Positions 1 to 11,336 of a stretch of 64,000 bases of DNA are shown piece by piece (within the stretch, counting starts at the first letter, position 1; each line of letters opens with the position of its first letter). The stretch is from an uncultured Chiayiivirga sp. (GTDB lineage: Bacteria; Pseudomonadota; Gammaproteobacteria; Xanthomonadales; Xanthomonadaceae): positions 1-64,000 of the forward strand of contig CAKSZJ010000005.1 of the NCBI GenBank assembly GCA_934525595.1. The letters run 5' to 3'. The notes under the pieces are model-generated. The model was given only the letters and a program-made list of their open reading frames with translations, did no database searches and was not told where the DNA came from. The translations under genes were made by a program, and so were the position numbers.

Positions 1-711
1 ATCGGTGCCGCGCATCGGATAGAACCTGTCAGAGGGTGCGTGTAGTGTAGTTGCCCGGGTGGTTTTTCAGCAGCCTGCTAACACCTGAATTAAGCCGCGC
101 CGCGAAGCGGCGTCGGCTTGAATGATCGAATGGGCTCCCCCGCGCTCCATGCGGCGTGGATGGGCCAGACTGATGGTCTCGCCATCGGGATCACGAGAGG
201 AATCCGCCATGCACGCTACCACCAAATCCACCGCGACTGAATCTTCTGCCGTCACGCTGGCCATCGATCTGGCCAAGGACGTATTCGAGCTGGCGTTTGC
301 CGATGCCGCCGGGCACATTGTCGAGCGCAAGCGGCTCAAGCGCGGGCCGTTCGGCGAATGTCTGCAAAATCGTGCGCCGCTGCGCATCGTGATGGACGCC
401 TGCGGCTCGGCGCATGCCTGGGCGCGCAGGTTTATCCGGCTCGGGCACGCGGTGGAACTGCTGCCGGCGCAGCACGTGCGGCCGTATGTCCGGCGCAACA
501 CGACCGATCGCGCCGATGCCGCGGGCTTGCTGGAAGCGGCGCGCTGCGGGGATATTCGTCCGGTGCCGGTGAAAACGCCCGAGCAGCAGGGTACGCAGGG
601 TCTGCATCGCATCCGCGAGCACCACAAGGCCGAACACACCGCCGCGATCAACACCGTGCGCGGCCTGCTGCGCGAGTTTGGTTTCGCCATTCCCATGGGC
701 GCCGCGAAGGT
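1..711 (+). mobile_element. IS110-family element, 5' remnant
   Basis: The first ~208 bases are non-coding and lead into a truncated IS110-type transposase. An imperfect hairpin lies at about 93-120: the arms AAGCCGCGCCGC and GCGGCGTCGGCTT pair around GAA with one bulge. IS110-family ends carry subterminal structures and, in characterised members, a bridge RNA in a non-coding end; that this remnant makes one is inference. The element's 3' half is not in the window, because sequence switches at about 705-717 to the 3' end of mnmA. The left boundary is not resolved and may lie outside the window. Confidence 0.6.
209..711 (+). pseudogene. IS110-family transposase, N-terminal DEDD domain only
   Basis: From the ATG at 209 about 165 residues match the RuvC-like DEDD domain of IS110 transposases: AIDLAKDVFE gives the first acidic residue, IVMDACGSAHAWARR the second block, and TDRADAAGL the last acidic pair. 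In most relatives the second block reads MEACG or MEATG; here the Glu is Asp. The match continues to about GFAIPMGAAKV and is then lost. The C-terminal transposase domain with the catalytic serine is missing, so the gene is a dead fragment. The reading frame stays open to 790, but after ~711 it only reads antisense through mnmA. Confidence 0.75.
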
Positions 712-717
712 GCGGCC

Positions 718-2797
<2,080 letters not shown>

Positions 2798-2916
2798 GGC
2801 GTCTTCTCGTGCAGGACGGGGGTGAATTGTCCGCCCTGCGCTAAAAAAACGCCATGATCAACGCCGCTGCACCTCGCTCGTGCGCGTTTCGAGCGCGGCG
2901 CGTGATGCGGGCGGCC

Positions 2917-4995
2917 CTACTGGTTGAAGTCGAAGCTCATCTCCCGCTCGGGCGGGGCGAGGAAGTTGCCGTAGACGTAGTGCACGTTGCTGGTGAACAG
3001 GATCGTCATGCTGCCGGCATCCTGCACGCCTTCGGCGATGGTCTTGCGCCCCAGTTCGGCGGCCCGGTCGCTGATCTCGCGCACCTTGGCCTGGCTTTCC
3101 GGGTTGCGGCTCAGGTCCTCGATCAGGCTGTGGTCGATGCCCAGATAGTCGGCGGTGACGTGGCTGAGCAGCTGGAACGAATTGAGCCCCAGCCCGAACT
3201 GTTCCAGACACAGGCCGCAGCCGAGCATGGAGAGCGCGGCGCGCAGGTCCTGGAGCAGTTTGAGATTGGTGAACGCCTCGGATTCGGGCAGGCTGATCAC
3301 CAGGTTCTCGGGCGGCACATCGGCCTGCTTGAGGTTGGTGGCGATCCATCCGGCCAGTTTGGGATCCTGCAGGCTTTCCACCGTGATCTTGACGAACAGC
3401 CGCGTGTTGCGCCCGTTGCGGCGACGCTGCGCAATGGCGGCGATCGCGCGCTGGATTACCCAGCGATCGATGCGCGCCATCATGCCGTGCTCTTCTGCGA
3501 TGCCCATGAAGACGGCGGGCGTGACGATGTCGCCGTTGGGACCGGTCAGGCGCAGGAGCACCTGATAGGTTTCCTCGGGATCGCCGGGGAGGTGGATGAT
3601 GGGCTGGAAGAACAGCACGAAGCCTTCGCCCTTGAGGGCGTTCTCCATGTACGCCACCCACTGTGCGATGCGCTCTTCCTCGGCGCGGTCGCGCGCGGCG
3701 GGGTCGAAGATCAGGGCGCGGTTCCCGCCTTCAGCCTGGGCCGACTGGAGCTGGCTGACCACCTTGTTGAGCACCTGCTGGGCACTGGCGATCTTCTGGC
3801 CGATCTGCACGCCGCCGATGCTCAGCGTGGCGTTGAGCGAGCGTTCGTCGACTTCCAGGATGGCGTTCTCGAACGACTCGCGCAGCGCCTTGGCCAGCTC
3901 GCGGGTCTGGGTGTGGCTGAAACCGTGCAGCAGCAGGGCAAATCCGTGGTCGGTGAAGCGTGCGGCAATCGCGCTCTCCGGAATCTGCCGCACGATGCGC
4001 TCGGCCGTGGCGCTGAGCAGCGCGTCGGCGCTGGCCACGCCGACCGCGTTCATCAGGGTGGCGTAGTTGTCCAGCTCCATCAGTAGCAGGGCCTGGTCCG
4101 AGGCGCCGTCGGCCGCGTCGGCGATGGCCACGTCCAGTTCACCGAGGAAGTGCTGTCGGTTGTAGAGGCCGGTGGTCTGGTCGCGCTGGCGCAGCGCGTC
4201 GAGCTCCTTGACCATCTCGGCGTCCATGAGCTGGGGACGCATCACGATCTGGATGCAGGGTTCGCCCTCGTAGCTGGCCTGGGTGAATTCCATCAGCGCA
4301 TCGAAGGTTTCGCCGCTGGCGCGCCGCGCCTTCAGCTCCAGGTTCTTCGGCGGCGGCTCGCCGCGGCTCAGATCCTTGAGCAGCTGCCTGAACTGGTCCG
4401 CGTGCTCGGCACCGACCATGTCCAGCAGCGGCAGGCCTTCGATCTCCTCGAAGCTCTCGTAGCCGAACATTTCCAGATAGGCCTGGTTGGCGCGGATGTG
4501 CATGCCCTCGTGCACGTAGGCGATCGGATCGCGCGAGGAGGCGATGAGGGCGTCGCAGCGGCGCTCGGTCTCGCGCAGCGAGGCTTCCAGGCGGCGCACG
4601 ACGCGGCGGCGCTCGGAAATGCGCGCCTCGCGTGCCACCACGTACTGCAGGTACTTCGCCCGTCCGCGCAGCGCGAATCCCCGCGCGCCCGAGGCCAGAA
4701 CCTCGCTCACGCTGGCCTCGTCGAGATGGTCGAGCAGCGCGATCACCACCACGTCCTTGCCGCTGGCCTTCACCGCATCGGTCACGGTCTTGAAGGGGAT
4801 TGTCCTGGCCGCGTAGCTGGCCAGGATGATCTCGCCGCTGGCGTTGGCCAGGGCGGCCTCCAGCTGTTCCGGCGTCTCGGGGCGGCTCGGGCGAACAGGA
4901 ATGCCGCCATTGCGCAGCAGGCTGATGCTCTGCTCGGCATCGTCGATCTTGTCGTCGACGAGCATGAGGCGGATGACGGATTGCTGTTTGGCCAT
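2917..4995 (-). CDS. fimX: FimX-like degenerate GGDEF/EAL c-di-GMP receptor
   Basis: 692 residues with the order expected for FimX: a REC-like domain (~5-125), a PAS domain (~165-285), a GGDEF-like domain (~300-440) and an EAL-like domain (~455-690). The GGDEF site is missing (the region reads RFTDHGFALLLHG) and the EAL signature reads YQVLLRL, so neither cyclase nor phosphodiesterase activity is expected. The end GNFLAPPEREMSFDF resembles the ligand-binding tail of FimX. In Pseudomonas and Xanthomonas FimX binds c-di-GMP and, with PilZ and PilB, promotes type IV pilus assembly at a cell pole. It is a single gene with its ATG at 4995. The holB locus in this window lacks the adjacent pilZ seen in relatives. 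Confidence 0.8.
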   Translation of the reverse strand: MAKQQSVIRLMLVDDKIDDAEQSISLLRNGGIPVRPSRPETPEQLEAALANASGEIILASYAARTIPFKTVTDAVKASGKDVVVIALLDHLDEASVSEVLASGARGFALRGRAKYLQYVVAREARISERRRVVRRLEASLRETERRCDALIASSRDPIAYVHEGMHIRANQAYLEMFGYESFEEIEGLPLLDMVGAEHADQFRQLLKDLSRGEPPPKNLELKARRASGETFDALMEFTQASYEGEPCIQIVMRPQLMDAEMVKELDALRQRDQTTGLYNRQHFLGELDVAIADAADGASDQALLLMELDNYATLMNAVGVASADALLSATAERIVRQIPESAIAARFTDHGFALLLHGFSHTQTRELAKALRESFENAILEVDERSLNATLSIGGVQIGQKIASAQQVLNKVVSQLQSAQAEGGNRALIFDPAARDRAEEERIAQWVAYMENALKGEGFVLFFQPIIHLPGDPEETYQVLLRLTGPNGDIVTPAVFMGIAEEHGMMARIDRWVIQRAIAAIAQRRRNGRNTRLFVKITVESLQDPKLAGWIATNLKQADVPPENLVISLPESEAFTNLKLLQDLRAALSMLGCGLCLEQFGLGLNSFQLLSHVTADYLGIDHSLIEDLSRNPESQAKVREISDRAAELGRKTIAEGVQDAGSMTILFTSNVHYVYGNFLAPPEREMSFDFNQ

Positions 4996-5062
4996 GGAGT
5001 GGGGCAGTGGAAATGCGTCGGATCTTTTTACATGCCTGCCGGATAATGTCCAGCGCCGAAGG

Positions 5063-6076
5063 TCATGAAGTGCCGGGAAGCGGCAATTTTGCCGGCGCGC
5101 CTTGCACTTCCCGGACCAGTCGCGGCAGGAGGTAGCCCGGCAGGCGGACGCGCAGGTCGTCATGCAGGGCGATGGCGCGGTCTTGCGCAACCTCGAAGTG
5201 GGCGGTGCCGGCGACGCGGTCGAGCTGGTGGAGGTAGTAGGGCTGCACGCCGATCTCGAACAGGCGCTCGGAGAGTTCGGCCAGGGTGTCTACGCTGTCG
5301 TTGACTCCGCGCAGCAGCACCGACTGGTTGTAGAGCCGCACCGAGCGGCCGGCCAGCGCCGCGCAGGCTTCGGCCACCGCGCCGTCCAGTTCCTGCGCGT
5401 GGTTGGCGTGGATGACCATCACCACCGGCCAGGGCAGGGCCGCCAGCCAGTCGAGCAGGGGCTCGTCCACCCGCGCCGGCAGCACCACCGGCAGGCGCGA
5501 GTGGATGCGCAGGCGCCGCAGGGCCGGCGCGGCGCGCAGCGCGTCGGTGAGCTCGGCCAGCTTGGTGGTGGAGAGGGCGAGCGGGTCGCCGCCGCTCAGC
5601 AGCACCTCGTGGATGTCGGAATTGCCGAGAAGGTGGGCGATGGCGTCGCGCCAGCCGTTCGCCGCTGCGGTTTCCTCGCCGTAGGGAAAGTGGCGCCGGA
5701 AGCAGTAGCGGCAATTCACCGCGCAGCTTCCCGTGGCGATCAGGAGGGCCCGGCCCTCGTACTTGTGCAGCAGGCCACGCGCCTCGCGTGCCGCGAGGTC
5801 GCCGACCGCGTCGATCCCGAAGCCCGGCACGCAGCGGGTTTCATCGTCCAGCGGCAGCACCTGGCGCAGCAGCGGATCGTCCGGGTCGCCGTGCCGCATG
5901 CGCGCCGCGAAGGCGCGCGGCACGCGCAGCGGGAAACCGGCGGCGTCGGCCGGTACCCGTTCGGCGAGGTGCGCCAGACCCAGCAGGGCAAGCAGCTCAT
6001 GCGGACGGGTGATGGCGTCGCGGTACTCCCTGCGCCAGTCGGACGGCTGCGCGGGGCGGGGTGTTGCAGGTATCAT
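5063..6076 (-). CDS. epmB: EF-P lysine 2,3-aminomutase EpmB
   Basis: A 337-residue radical SAM protein. [17 protein letters not shown] carries the CxxxCxxC 4Fe-4S motif, and [10 protein letters not shown] is the family's SAM-binding GGD loop. EpmB converts lysine to (R)-beta-lysine, which EpmA attaches to EF-P. It is shorter than clostridial lysine aminomutases and has the normal EpmB length. It is divergent from efp, 78 bases between start codons, the classic gammaproteobacterial pairing. The start ATG at 6076 gives a family-like N-terminus. epmA is not in the window. Confidence 0.93.
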   Translation of the reverse strand: MIPATPRPAQPSDWRREYRDAITRPHELLALLGLAHLAERVPADAAGFPLRVPRAFAARMRHGDPDDPLLRQVLPLDDETRCVPGFGIDAVGDLAAREARGLLHKYEGRALLIATGSCAVNCRYCFRRHFPYGEETAAANGWRDAIAHLLGNSDIHEVLLSGGDPLALSTTKLAELTDALRAAPALRRLRIHSRLPVVLPARVDEPLLDWLAALPWPVVMVIHANHAQELDGAVAEACAALAGRSVRLYNQSVLLRGVNDSVDTLAELSERLFEIGVQPYYLHQLDRVAGTAHFEVAQDRAIALHDDLRVRLPGYLLPRLVREVQGAPAKLPLPGTS

Positions 6077-6154
6077 GGCGAGCTCGGTCGGCGAATGGCC
6101 GGCATTTTCCCCACCCATTGTAGCCGCGCGAGCGGCAGGAACCGGAGTCCGCCT

Positions 6155-6721
6155 ATGGCCACCCTCGGCATGAACGACGTCAAGAACGGCATGAAGATCA
6201 TCGTGGACGGCCACCCGTGCGTGATCGTGGATACCGACTTCATCAAGCCCGGCAAGGGCCAGGCCTTCACCCGCGTCAAGTACCGCAACATCAAGACCGC
6301 CCGCGTCGGCGAAGTGACGATGAAGTCCACCGATTCGGTGGAGTCGGCCGACGTGGTCGACACCGACATGCAGTACCTCTTCAGCGACGGCGAGTTCTGG
6401 CACTTCATGCAGCCGGATACCTTCGAGCAGCACACCGCAGACGCCAACGCCATGGGCGACACCGGACAGTGGCTCAAGGGCGAAGAAGAGTGCGTCGTGA
6501 CGCTCTGGAACGGTACCCCGATCGCGGTGGCCGCTCCCAATTTCGTCGAGCTGAAGATCGTCGAAACCGATCCGGGCCTGCGCGGCGACACCTCCGGCGG
6601 CGGCGGCAAGCCGGCCAAGCTGGAAACCGGCGCCGTGGTCCGCGTGCCGCTGTTCGTGGGCCAGGACGAAGTCATCCGCGTCGATACCCGCACCGGCGAA
6701 TACGTCAGCCGGGTGAAGTGA
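6155..6721 (+). CDS. efp: Translation elongation factor P
   Basis: 188 residues, the standard EF-P length, with three beta-barrel domains. EF-P enters the ribosomal E site and relieves stalling at polyproline stretches. The modification loop reads IKPGKGQAF with the Lys at residue 34, the position that EpmA/EpmB beta-lysylate, in keeping with epmB next door. The start at 6155 follows a GGAACCGGAG ribosome-binding stretch. It is transcribed away from epmB. Confidence 0.97.
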   Translation: MATLGMNDVKNGMKIIVDGHPCVIVDTDFIKPGKGQAFTRVKYRNIKTARVGEVTMKSTDSVESADVVDTDMQYLFSDGEFWHFMQPDTFEQHTADANAMGDTGQWLKGEEECVVTLWNGTPIAVAAPNFVELKIVETDPGLRGDTSGGGGKPAKLETGAVVRVPLFVGQDEVIRVDTRTGEYVSRVK

Positions 6722-6781
6722 CGAGAAAATGCGGATCGAGGGTTTCCGGCGCTGCGCCGGGCGCGCAGGGGTGACCGGCTG

Positions 6782-8119
6782 ATGACGACCCCGCACGCCT
6801 GCGACCTTTTGATCGAAGCCGGCTGGGTGATTCCGGTCGAGCCGCACGGCGTGGTGCTCGAAGACCACGCCGTGGCAGTGGACGGCGGACGCATCCTTGC
6901 GGTGCTCCCGATCGCCGAGGCGCGTGCGCGCTATGCGCCACGTGAACGGGTCGAGCTGCCCGGCAGCGCGCTGCTTCCGGGCTTCGTCAACGCCCACACC
7001 CACAATCCCATGACGCTGATGCGCGGCGTCGCCGACGACCTGCCGCTGATGCAGTGGCTCACCGGCCACATCTGGCCGATCGAGGCGGCGGTGCTGGGGC
7101 CGCGCTTCTGTGCCGACGGTGCGGAGCTGGCCGTGGTCGAGATGCTGCGCGGCGGCACCACCTGCTGCAACGAAAACTACTTCTTCCCCGATGCGATCGG
7201 CGCGGTCTACGCGCGCCTGGGTTTCCGCTGCCGCCTCGGTCTGCCGGTGATCGAGTTCCCCACGCCCTGGGCGCGCACCCGCGACGAATACTTCGACAAG
7301 GCCCGCGAGGTGCACGATGGCTTCATCGGGCACCCGCAGGTCTCGGTCGCCTTCGCGCCACACGCGCCCTATACCGTGAGCGACGCCAGCTTTGAGCGCA
7401 TTCGGATGCTGTCGGACCAGCTCGACATCCCGGTGCACTGCCATGTCCACGAGACCGCGCAGGAGGTGGAGGACTCGCTCGCCGAGCACGGTCAGCGTCC
7501 GCTGGCGCGCCTGCAGCGGCTGGGGCTGGTGAATCGGCACCTGATCGCGGTGCATATGACCCAGCTCACCGAGGCGGAAATCGCGCTGTGCGCCGAGCAG
7601 GGCGTTTCGGTGGTGCATTGCCCCGAGTCCAACCTCAAGCTGGCCTCGGGGTTTTCGCCTGTCGAAGCGCTGCGTCGCGCCGGCGTCAATCTGGCGCTGG
7701 GTACCGACGGCTGCGCCAGCAACAACGACCTGGACATGATCGGGGAGATGCGCACGGCGGCGCTGCTCGCCAAGGCGGTGGCGCAGGATGCCGCCGCGCT
7801 CGATGCCGCCTCGGTGCTGCGCATGGCCACGCTGGATGCGGCGCGTGCGCTGGACCTCGATACCCGGATCGGTTCGATCGAGCCGGGAAAACAGGCGGAT
7901 CTTGCCGCGATCCGGCTGGACGACCCGGAAACCCAGCCGCTCTACGATCCGATCGCACAAGTGGTGTACGCCGCAGGCCGCCATCAGGTGCACTGGGTGT
8001 GGATCGACGGGGAGGCCCGGCTGCGCGAGCGCGGGCTGGTGGGCATGGATGTGGCGGGAATCCTCGCCCGCGCGCGCGAGTGGCGCGAGCGCATCGCGCG
8101 CCTGCCGCGGGCGAGCTGA
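6782..8119 (+). CDS. mtaD: 5-methylthioadenosine/S-adenosylhomocysteine deaminase type amidohydrolase
   Basis: A 445-residue cytosolic amidohydrolase of the TRZ/ATZ group. Metal ligands are visible in NAHTHNPMTLMRG (~residue 73), the HCHVHETAQE block and GTDGCASNNDLDM. Family members deaminate S-adenosylhomocysteine, methylthioadenosine or related 5'-modified adenosines; the precise substrate cannot be read from sequence. In related genomes this gene is often followed by ubiG and then gph. Here gph follows directly after 54 bases, so ubiG is missing from the cluster. Confidence 0.85.
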   Translation: MTTPHACDLLIEAGWVIPVEPHGVVLEDHAVAVDGGRILAVLPIAEARARYAPRERVELPGSALLPGFVNAHTHNPMTLMRGVADDLPLMQWLTGHIWPIEAAVLGPRFCADGAELAVVEMLRGGTTCCNENYFFPDAIGAVYARLGFRCRLGLPVIEFPTPWARTRDEYFDKAREVHDGFIGHPQVSVAFAPHAPYTVSDASFERIRMLSDQLDIPVHCHVHETAQEVEDSLAEHGQRPLARLQRLGLVNRHLIAVHMTQLTEAEIALCAEQGVSVVHCPESNLKLASGFSPVEALRRAGVNLALGTDGCASNNDLDMIGEMRTAALLAKAVAQDAAALDAASVLRMATLDAARALDLDTRIGSIEPGKQADLAAIRLDDPETQPLYDPIAQVVYAAGRHQVHWVWIDGEARLRERGLVGMDVAGILARAREWRERIARLPRAS

Positions 8120-8173
8120 GCCGGCCGCGATGTGTTCGCTGACACGGGCCTGCGGGCTGGCGCAGGCGGCACC

Positions 8174-8851
8174 ATGACGAGGATCGCGCCGCTCGTGCTG
8201 TTCGATCTCGACGGGACGCTGGTCGATTCGGTCGGCGACCTGACCACCGCGCTCAATGACGTGCGCGCCCGCTTCAGCCTGGCACCGGTGGCGCATGCGC
8301 AGGTGCGCACCGCCATTTCCTCCGGTGCCCGCGCCATCCTGGGACAGGGGCTGCCGGAGCTTTCCGAGGCCGAGCGCGAGGCGCAGCGCGACGTGTTCCT
8401 GGCCTTCTATCGCGAACGGATCGGCGAGAGCGATCGCCTGTTTCCGGGCATCGCCGCGGTGCTGGCCGCCATCGACGAGGCCGGTTCGCGCTGGGGCGTG
8501 GTCACCAACAAGCGCGAGGATCTGGCGCGCCGCGTCGTGGAGCGTCTCGATCTGGACGCGCGCTGCGCGATCCTCATTGGCGGCGATACCCTGGCGCGCA
8601 GCAAGCCCGATCCGCTGCCGGTCGTCACCGCCTGCCAGCGCCTCGGCGTGGCCTGCGACCGGTCCGTCTTCATCGGCGACGACCGGCGCGACATCGAGGC
8701 CGGACGCAGCGCCGGAACGCGAACCCTGGCGGTGCGCTGGGGCTTCCACGCCGCTGTCGACGACCCGGCCGGCTGGGGCGCGGATGCGGTGGTCGACGAG
8801 CCCATTCACCTGCTGGGCGCAGGCGTGCTGTCCGCGGCCGCAATCCGATGA
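8174..8851 (+). CDS. gph: Phosphoglycolate phosphatase
   Basis: A 225-residue HAD-superfamily hydrolase. The nucleophile motif FDLDGTLVDS is at residues 10-19, motif II is VVTNK, the conserved Lys lies in SKPDPLPV, and the last acidic pair is in FIGDDRRDIEAG. It removes 2-phosphoglycolate formed during DNA repair or oxygen damage. The ATG at 8174 gives the tight family N-terminus; an in-frame start at 8132 would add an unlikely extension. The stop overlaps the next gene by ATGA. Confidence 0.9.
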   Translation: MTRIAPLVLFDLDGTLVDSVGDLTTALNDVRARFSLAPVAHAQVRTAISSGARAILGQGLPELSEAEREAQRDVFLAFYRERIGESDRLFPGIAAVLAAIDEAGSRWGVVTNKREDLARRVVERLDLDARCAILIGGDTLARSKPDPLPVVTACQRLGVACDRSVFIGDDRRDIEAGRSAGTRTLAVRWGFHAAVDDPAGWGADAVVDEPIHLLGAGVLSAAAIR

Positions 8852-9651
8852 CGCCCGAGCCAGCCGCCTTGGGCGAAGACAGCCGCAGCCACATCGCCAA
8901 GTGGCTCGCGCGCGAGCCGGAAATGGAAACCGCGCTGCTGTTTGCCGCCTCGGGGCGTCTGCTGGCCGCGCTCTGGGGTGCGGTGCTGGACGCCTGGCTG
9001 GAGGCCTGCTTCATGCCAAGCGATGCGGGCGTCGCGCGGGTCAAGCTGGCGTGGTGGGGCGAGGCTCTGGGCCAGACCTCCGCCGAGTCGGCTCACCCGC
9101 TGGTGCGGGCATTCGCCGTCGATGGCGGCGACGCGGTTCCGGCCGCGCTCTGGGCAGACCTGGCGCATTCGGCGCTGGATCTGGTGGCGCTGGAAGGGCA
9201 TCCAACCGACGTTCCTGCCCTTGTCGGAAGCCGCATGGCGCTGGCGCACGCGCTGGTGAATGTGGAGTCGGCGCTGTGGCTGGCCGCAGGTCCTGGCGAT
9301 GTCGGTGCGGTGGCGCGCTCGCTGGTGCTCTGGCAGTGGCGCCAGCATCGGCGCGAGCGCGATCCGCGGCCGGATTGGCTGCCGCTGCAACTGCTTGCGC
9401 GCCACGGGCTGCGTGCCCAGGATGCCTACGCGGACCTGGCCGATCCTGCGGCTGTGCCCCTCCTGGCCGACCTCGCCGAAGCGCTGCTGGACTGCCCCTG
9501 TGCGCCGCGCGGGCCGCGGCTGCGGCGGGCCCGGACCCGGCTCGACACCCTCGCGTTGCGGCGCCTGCGCGCCGGTCATCCGCAGCCGTTCCCGGCTTCC
9601 GGTTTCGGCGTGCTCTGGCAAAGCTGGCGCGCAGGGCGCGGCGCGGGTTGA
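8848..9651 (+). CDS. Squalene/phytoene synthase-like protein, probably not a synthase
   Basis: 267 residues resembling the all-helical trans-isoprenyl synthase fold by its central VKLAWWGEAL ... HPLVRAF pattern. The two Asp-rich metal-binding motifs (DxxxD) of true squalene and phytoene synthases are not evident, so catalysis is doubtful. It may be analogous to the non-catalytic NDUFAF6-type relatives; that is inference. It overlaps gph by four bases, so the two are co-translated. The C-terminus is Arg-rich. Confidence 0.6.
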   Translation: MTPEPAALGEDSRSHIAKWLAREPEMETALLFAASGRLLAALWGAVLDAWLEACFMPSDAGVARVKLAWWGEALGQTSAESAHPLVRAFAVDGGDAVPAALWADLAHSALDLVALEGHPTDVPALVGSRMALAHALVNVESALWLAAGPGDVGAVARSLVLWQWRQHRRERDPRPDWLPLQLLARHGLRAQDAYADLADPAAVPLLADLAEALLDCPCAPRGPRLRRARTRLDTLALRRLRAGHPQPFPASGFGVLWQSWRAGRGAG

Positions 9652-9793
9652 ACGCGGGGCGCCGCCGAAGTGCCGATGCCGTGGATGGAATGCCTCGTCC
9701 CATCGCTGCGGCGCCGGATTCATGCCTCCTTCCGTGCCCTTGCCCGATGATTTGCGACCTCTCCTGCGGCCCAATTTTCCTCGCTGATATCCC

Positions 9794-10753
9794 ATGAACG
9801 ACGTCCTGCCCCCCGACCTTCACGCAGACCCCCTCGCCGACGAGGTGGCCAGGATGCCGGCCGCGCGGCTGGCTCCGCTGGATCGGGTCGGCATGCGCGG
9901 TATCGAGATGCCGGTGCGCGTGTTGCTGGACGATGGCCCCGCGCTGTTGCCGGCGCGCGTCGAGGTGGCCGTCGACCTGCGCGATCCAGCCGCGCGTGGC
10001 ATCCACATGTCGCGGCTCTACCGGCTGTGCGATGCGCACGTGTCTGCCGTGGAACCGCTGGATCGCGCCCGGCTGCGCGCGCTTCTGGAGGCACTTCTGG
10101 CATCGCACGCCGGGATTTCGCACGGTGCCTGGCTGGGTATCGCGTTCGAGCTGCCGCTGCGGCGCAGCGCGCTGCTGAGCGGCCTGTCGGGCTGGCGTCA
10201 ATACCCGGTGCGCATCGCCGCATCTCTGGAGCAGGGGCGCTGGCGCTGCGAACTGGGCGTCGACGTCCTCTATTCGAGCACCTGCCCGGGTTCCGCCGCG
10301 ATGGCGCGGCAGGTGGTCGCGCGGCAGTTCACCGAACGCTTCGGCGATGGCGCGGTGGATGCGGCGGCGGTGGCAGGCTGGCTGGAGTCCGCCGAAGGCG
10401 GCGCCGCGACGCCGCATGCGCAGCGCTCGCGTGCCCGCCTGGGCGTCAGGCTGGCGGAAGACACCGATGGCACCGACCTGCCGATGGCGCGCCTCATCGA
10501 TCTGGCTGAACGCGCGCTCGCCACGCCCGTGCAGGCTGCGGTCAAGCGGATCGACGAACAGGAATTCGCGCGGCTCAACGGCGCCCATCCGATGTACTGC
10601 GAGGACGCCGCGCGTCGCCTCGCGGCGGCGCTGGATGCCGAAGGCTGCGTGGCCGACTATGCGATCGAGGCGGCGCATCTGGAAAGCCTGCACCCGCACG
10701 ATGCGGTCGCGCGGGTGGTCAAGGGCGTGCCCGGCGGGTTCTCGCCGGAGTGA
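9794..10753 (+). CDS. folE2: GTP cyclohydrolase FolE2
   Basis: 319 residues of the FolE2 (type IB) family, which makes 7,8-dihydroneopterin triphosphate from GTP for folate and queuosine synthesis. Diagnostic pieces are HMSRLYRL (~71), STCPGSAAMAR with the metal-liganding Cys at ~164, PHAQRS (~207) and MYCEDAAR near the C-terminus. FolE2 enzymes work with metals other than zinc and are often a backup under zinc limitation. No Zur site could be recognised upstream. It stands 142 bases after the preceding gene. Confidence 0.92.
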   Translation: MNDVLPPDLHADPLADEVARMPAARLAPLDRVGMRGIEMPVRVLLDDGPALLPARVEVAVDLRDPAARGIHMSRLYRLCDAHVSAVEPLDRARLRALLEALLASHAGISHGAWLGIAFELPLRRSALLSGLSGWRQYPVRIAASLEQGRWRCELGVDVLYSSTCPGSAAMARQVVARQFTERFGDGAVDAAAVAGWLESAEGGAATPHAQRSRARLGVRLAEDTDGTDLPMARLIDLAERALATPVQAAVKRIDEQEFARLNGAHPMYCEDAARRLAAALDAEGCVADYAIEAAHLESLHPHDAVARVVKGVPGGFSPE

Positions 10754-10781
10754 GCGGCGGCGCGGCGCGCGCTTGCCGGCC

Positions 10782-11336
10782 TCAGTCCGAGGCCGGCGGC
10801 GGTTCCGCTCTGGGCGCCGGTCGCACGATCAGCGGCGCGCGATAGCCCCAGCCGCCGCCGTAGTAGCCCGGCCAAAACGGGTCGTTGACGTAGACGCGCT
10901 CCCGCGCCACTCGCACCGGCCACAGGTAGACCACATCGGCGGCCAGGCGCGGATAACGGTAGTCGTATTCGCCGATGCGGCGGGTTTCGAAATCGACGAT
11001 GCGGCCGGTGATGGTGACGTCGCGTTCGTCGGTGAAGATCGCCGGGTCGTAGAAGCCGGTACGGCAGGCGATGAAGCGTCCGAGGCTGCGGTCGACTGCC
11101 TGCACCGGGCGCGCATTGGACGACAGCTCGCGCGCAACGACTTCGAAGCAGGTCTGCTGCGAGGAAGGCTCCACCGTGATGATGCGGCCGCCCCAGCGCA
11201 CCACGTCGCCGGTCTGACCTCCCAGGGCGCTTTGCTCGGGCGCGGTCGGCGCGAATTGGCCGCGCAGCGGCTTGGGTGCGGTGGCGCAGCCGGCGAGGGC
11301 AAGGGACAGCAGCGACAGGATCAAGATGCGGCTCAT
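10782..11336 (-). CDS. slp: Slp-family outer-membrane lipoprotein
   Basis: A 184-residue protein whose N-terminus ends in the lipobox LALAGC (Cys at ~17). The body has the Slp pattern, including WGGRI near the start and ITGRIVDFETRRIGEYDYRY in the middle, and the C-terminus is Pro-rich. Slp proteins are starvation or stationary-phase outer-membrane lipoproteins of unclear function. It is the last gene of the moxR-DUF58-tgpA-slp operon; its ATG overlaps the tgpA stop (11333-11336). Confidence 0.85.
   Translation of the reverse strand: MSRILILSLLSLALAGCATAPKPLRGQFAPTAPEQSALGGQTGDVVRWGGRIITVEPSSQQTCFEVVARELSSNARPVQAVDRSLGRFIACRTGFYDPAIFTDERDVTITGRIVDFETRRIGEYDYRYPRLAADVVYLWPVRVARERVYVNDPFWPGYYGGGWGYRAPLIVRPAPRAEPPPASD

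Noticed and set aside
2854..4086. Long plus-strand open frame opposite fimX
   Set aside because: It is a GC-rich shadow of the minus-strand gene, with no domain and no ribosome-binding site.
6077..8809. Extension of epmB over mtaD and gph on the minus strand
   Set aside because: The true epmB start is the ATG at 6076; the extension is antisense to two clear genes.
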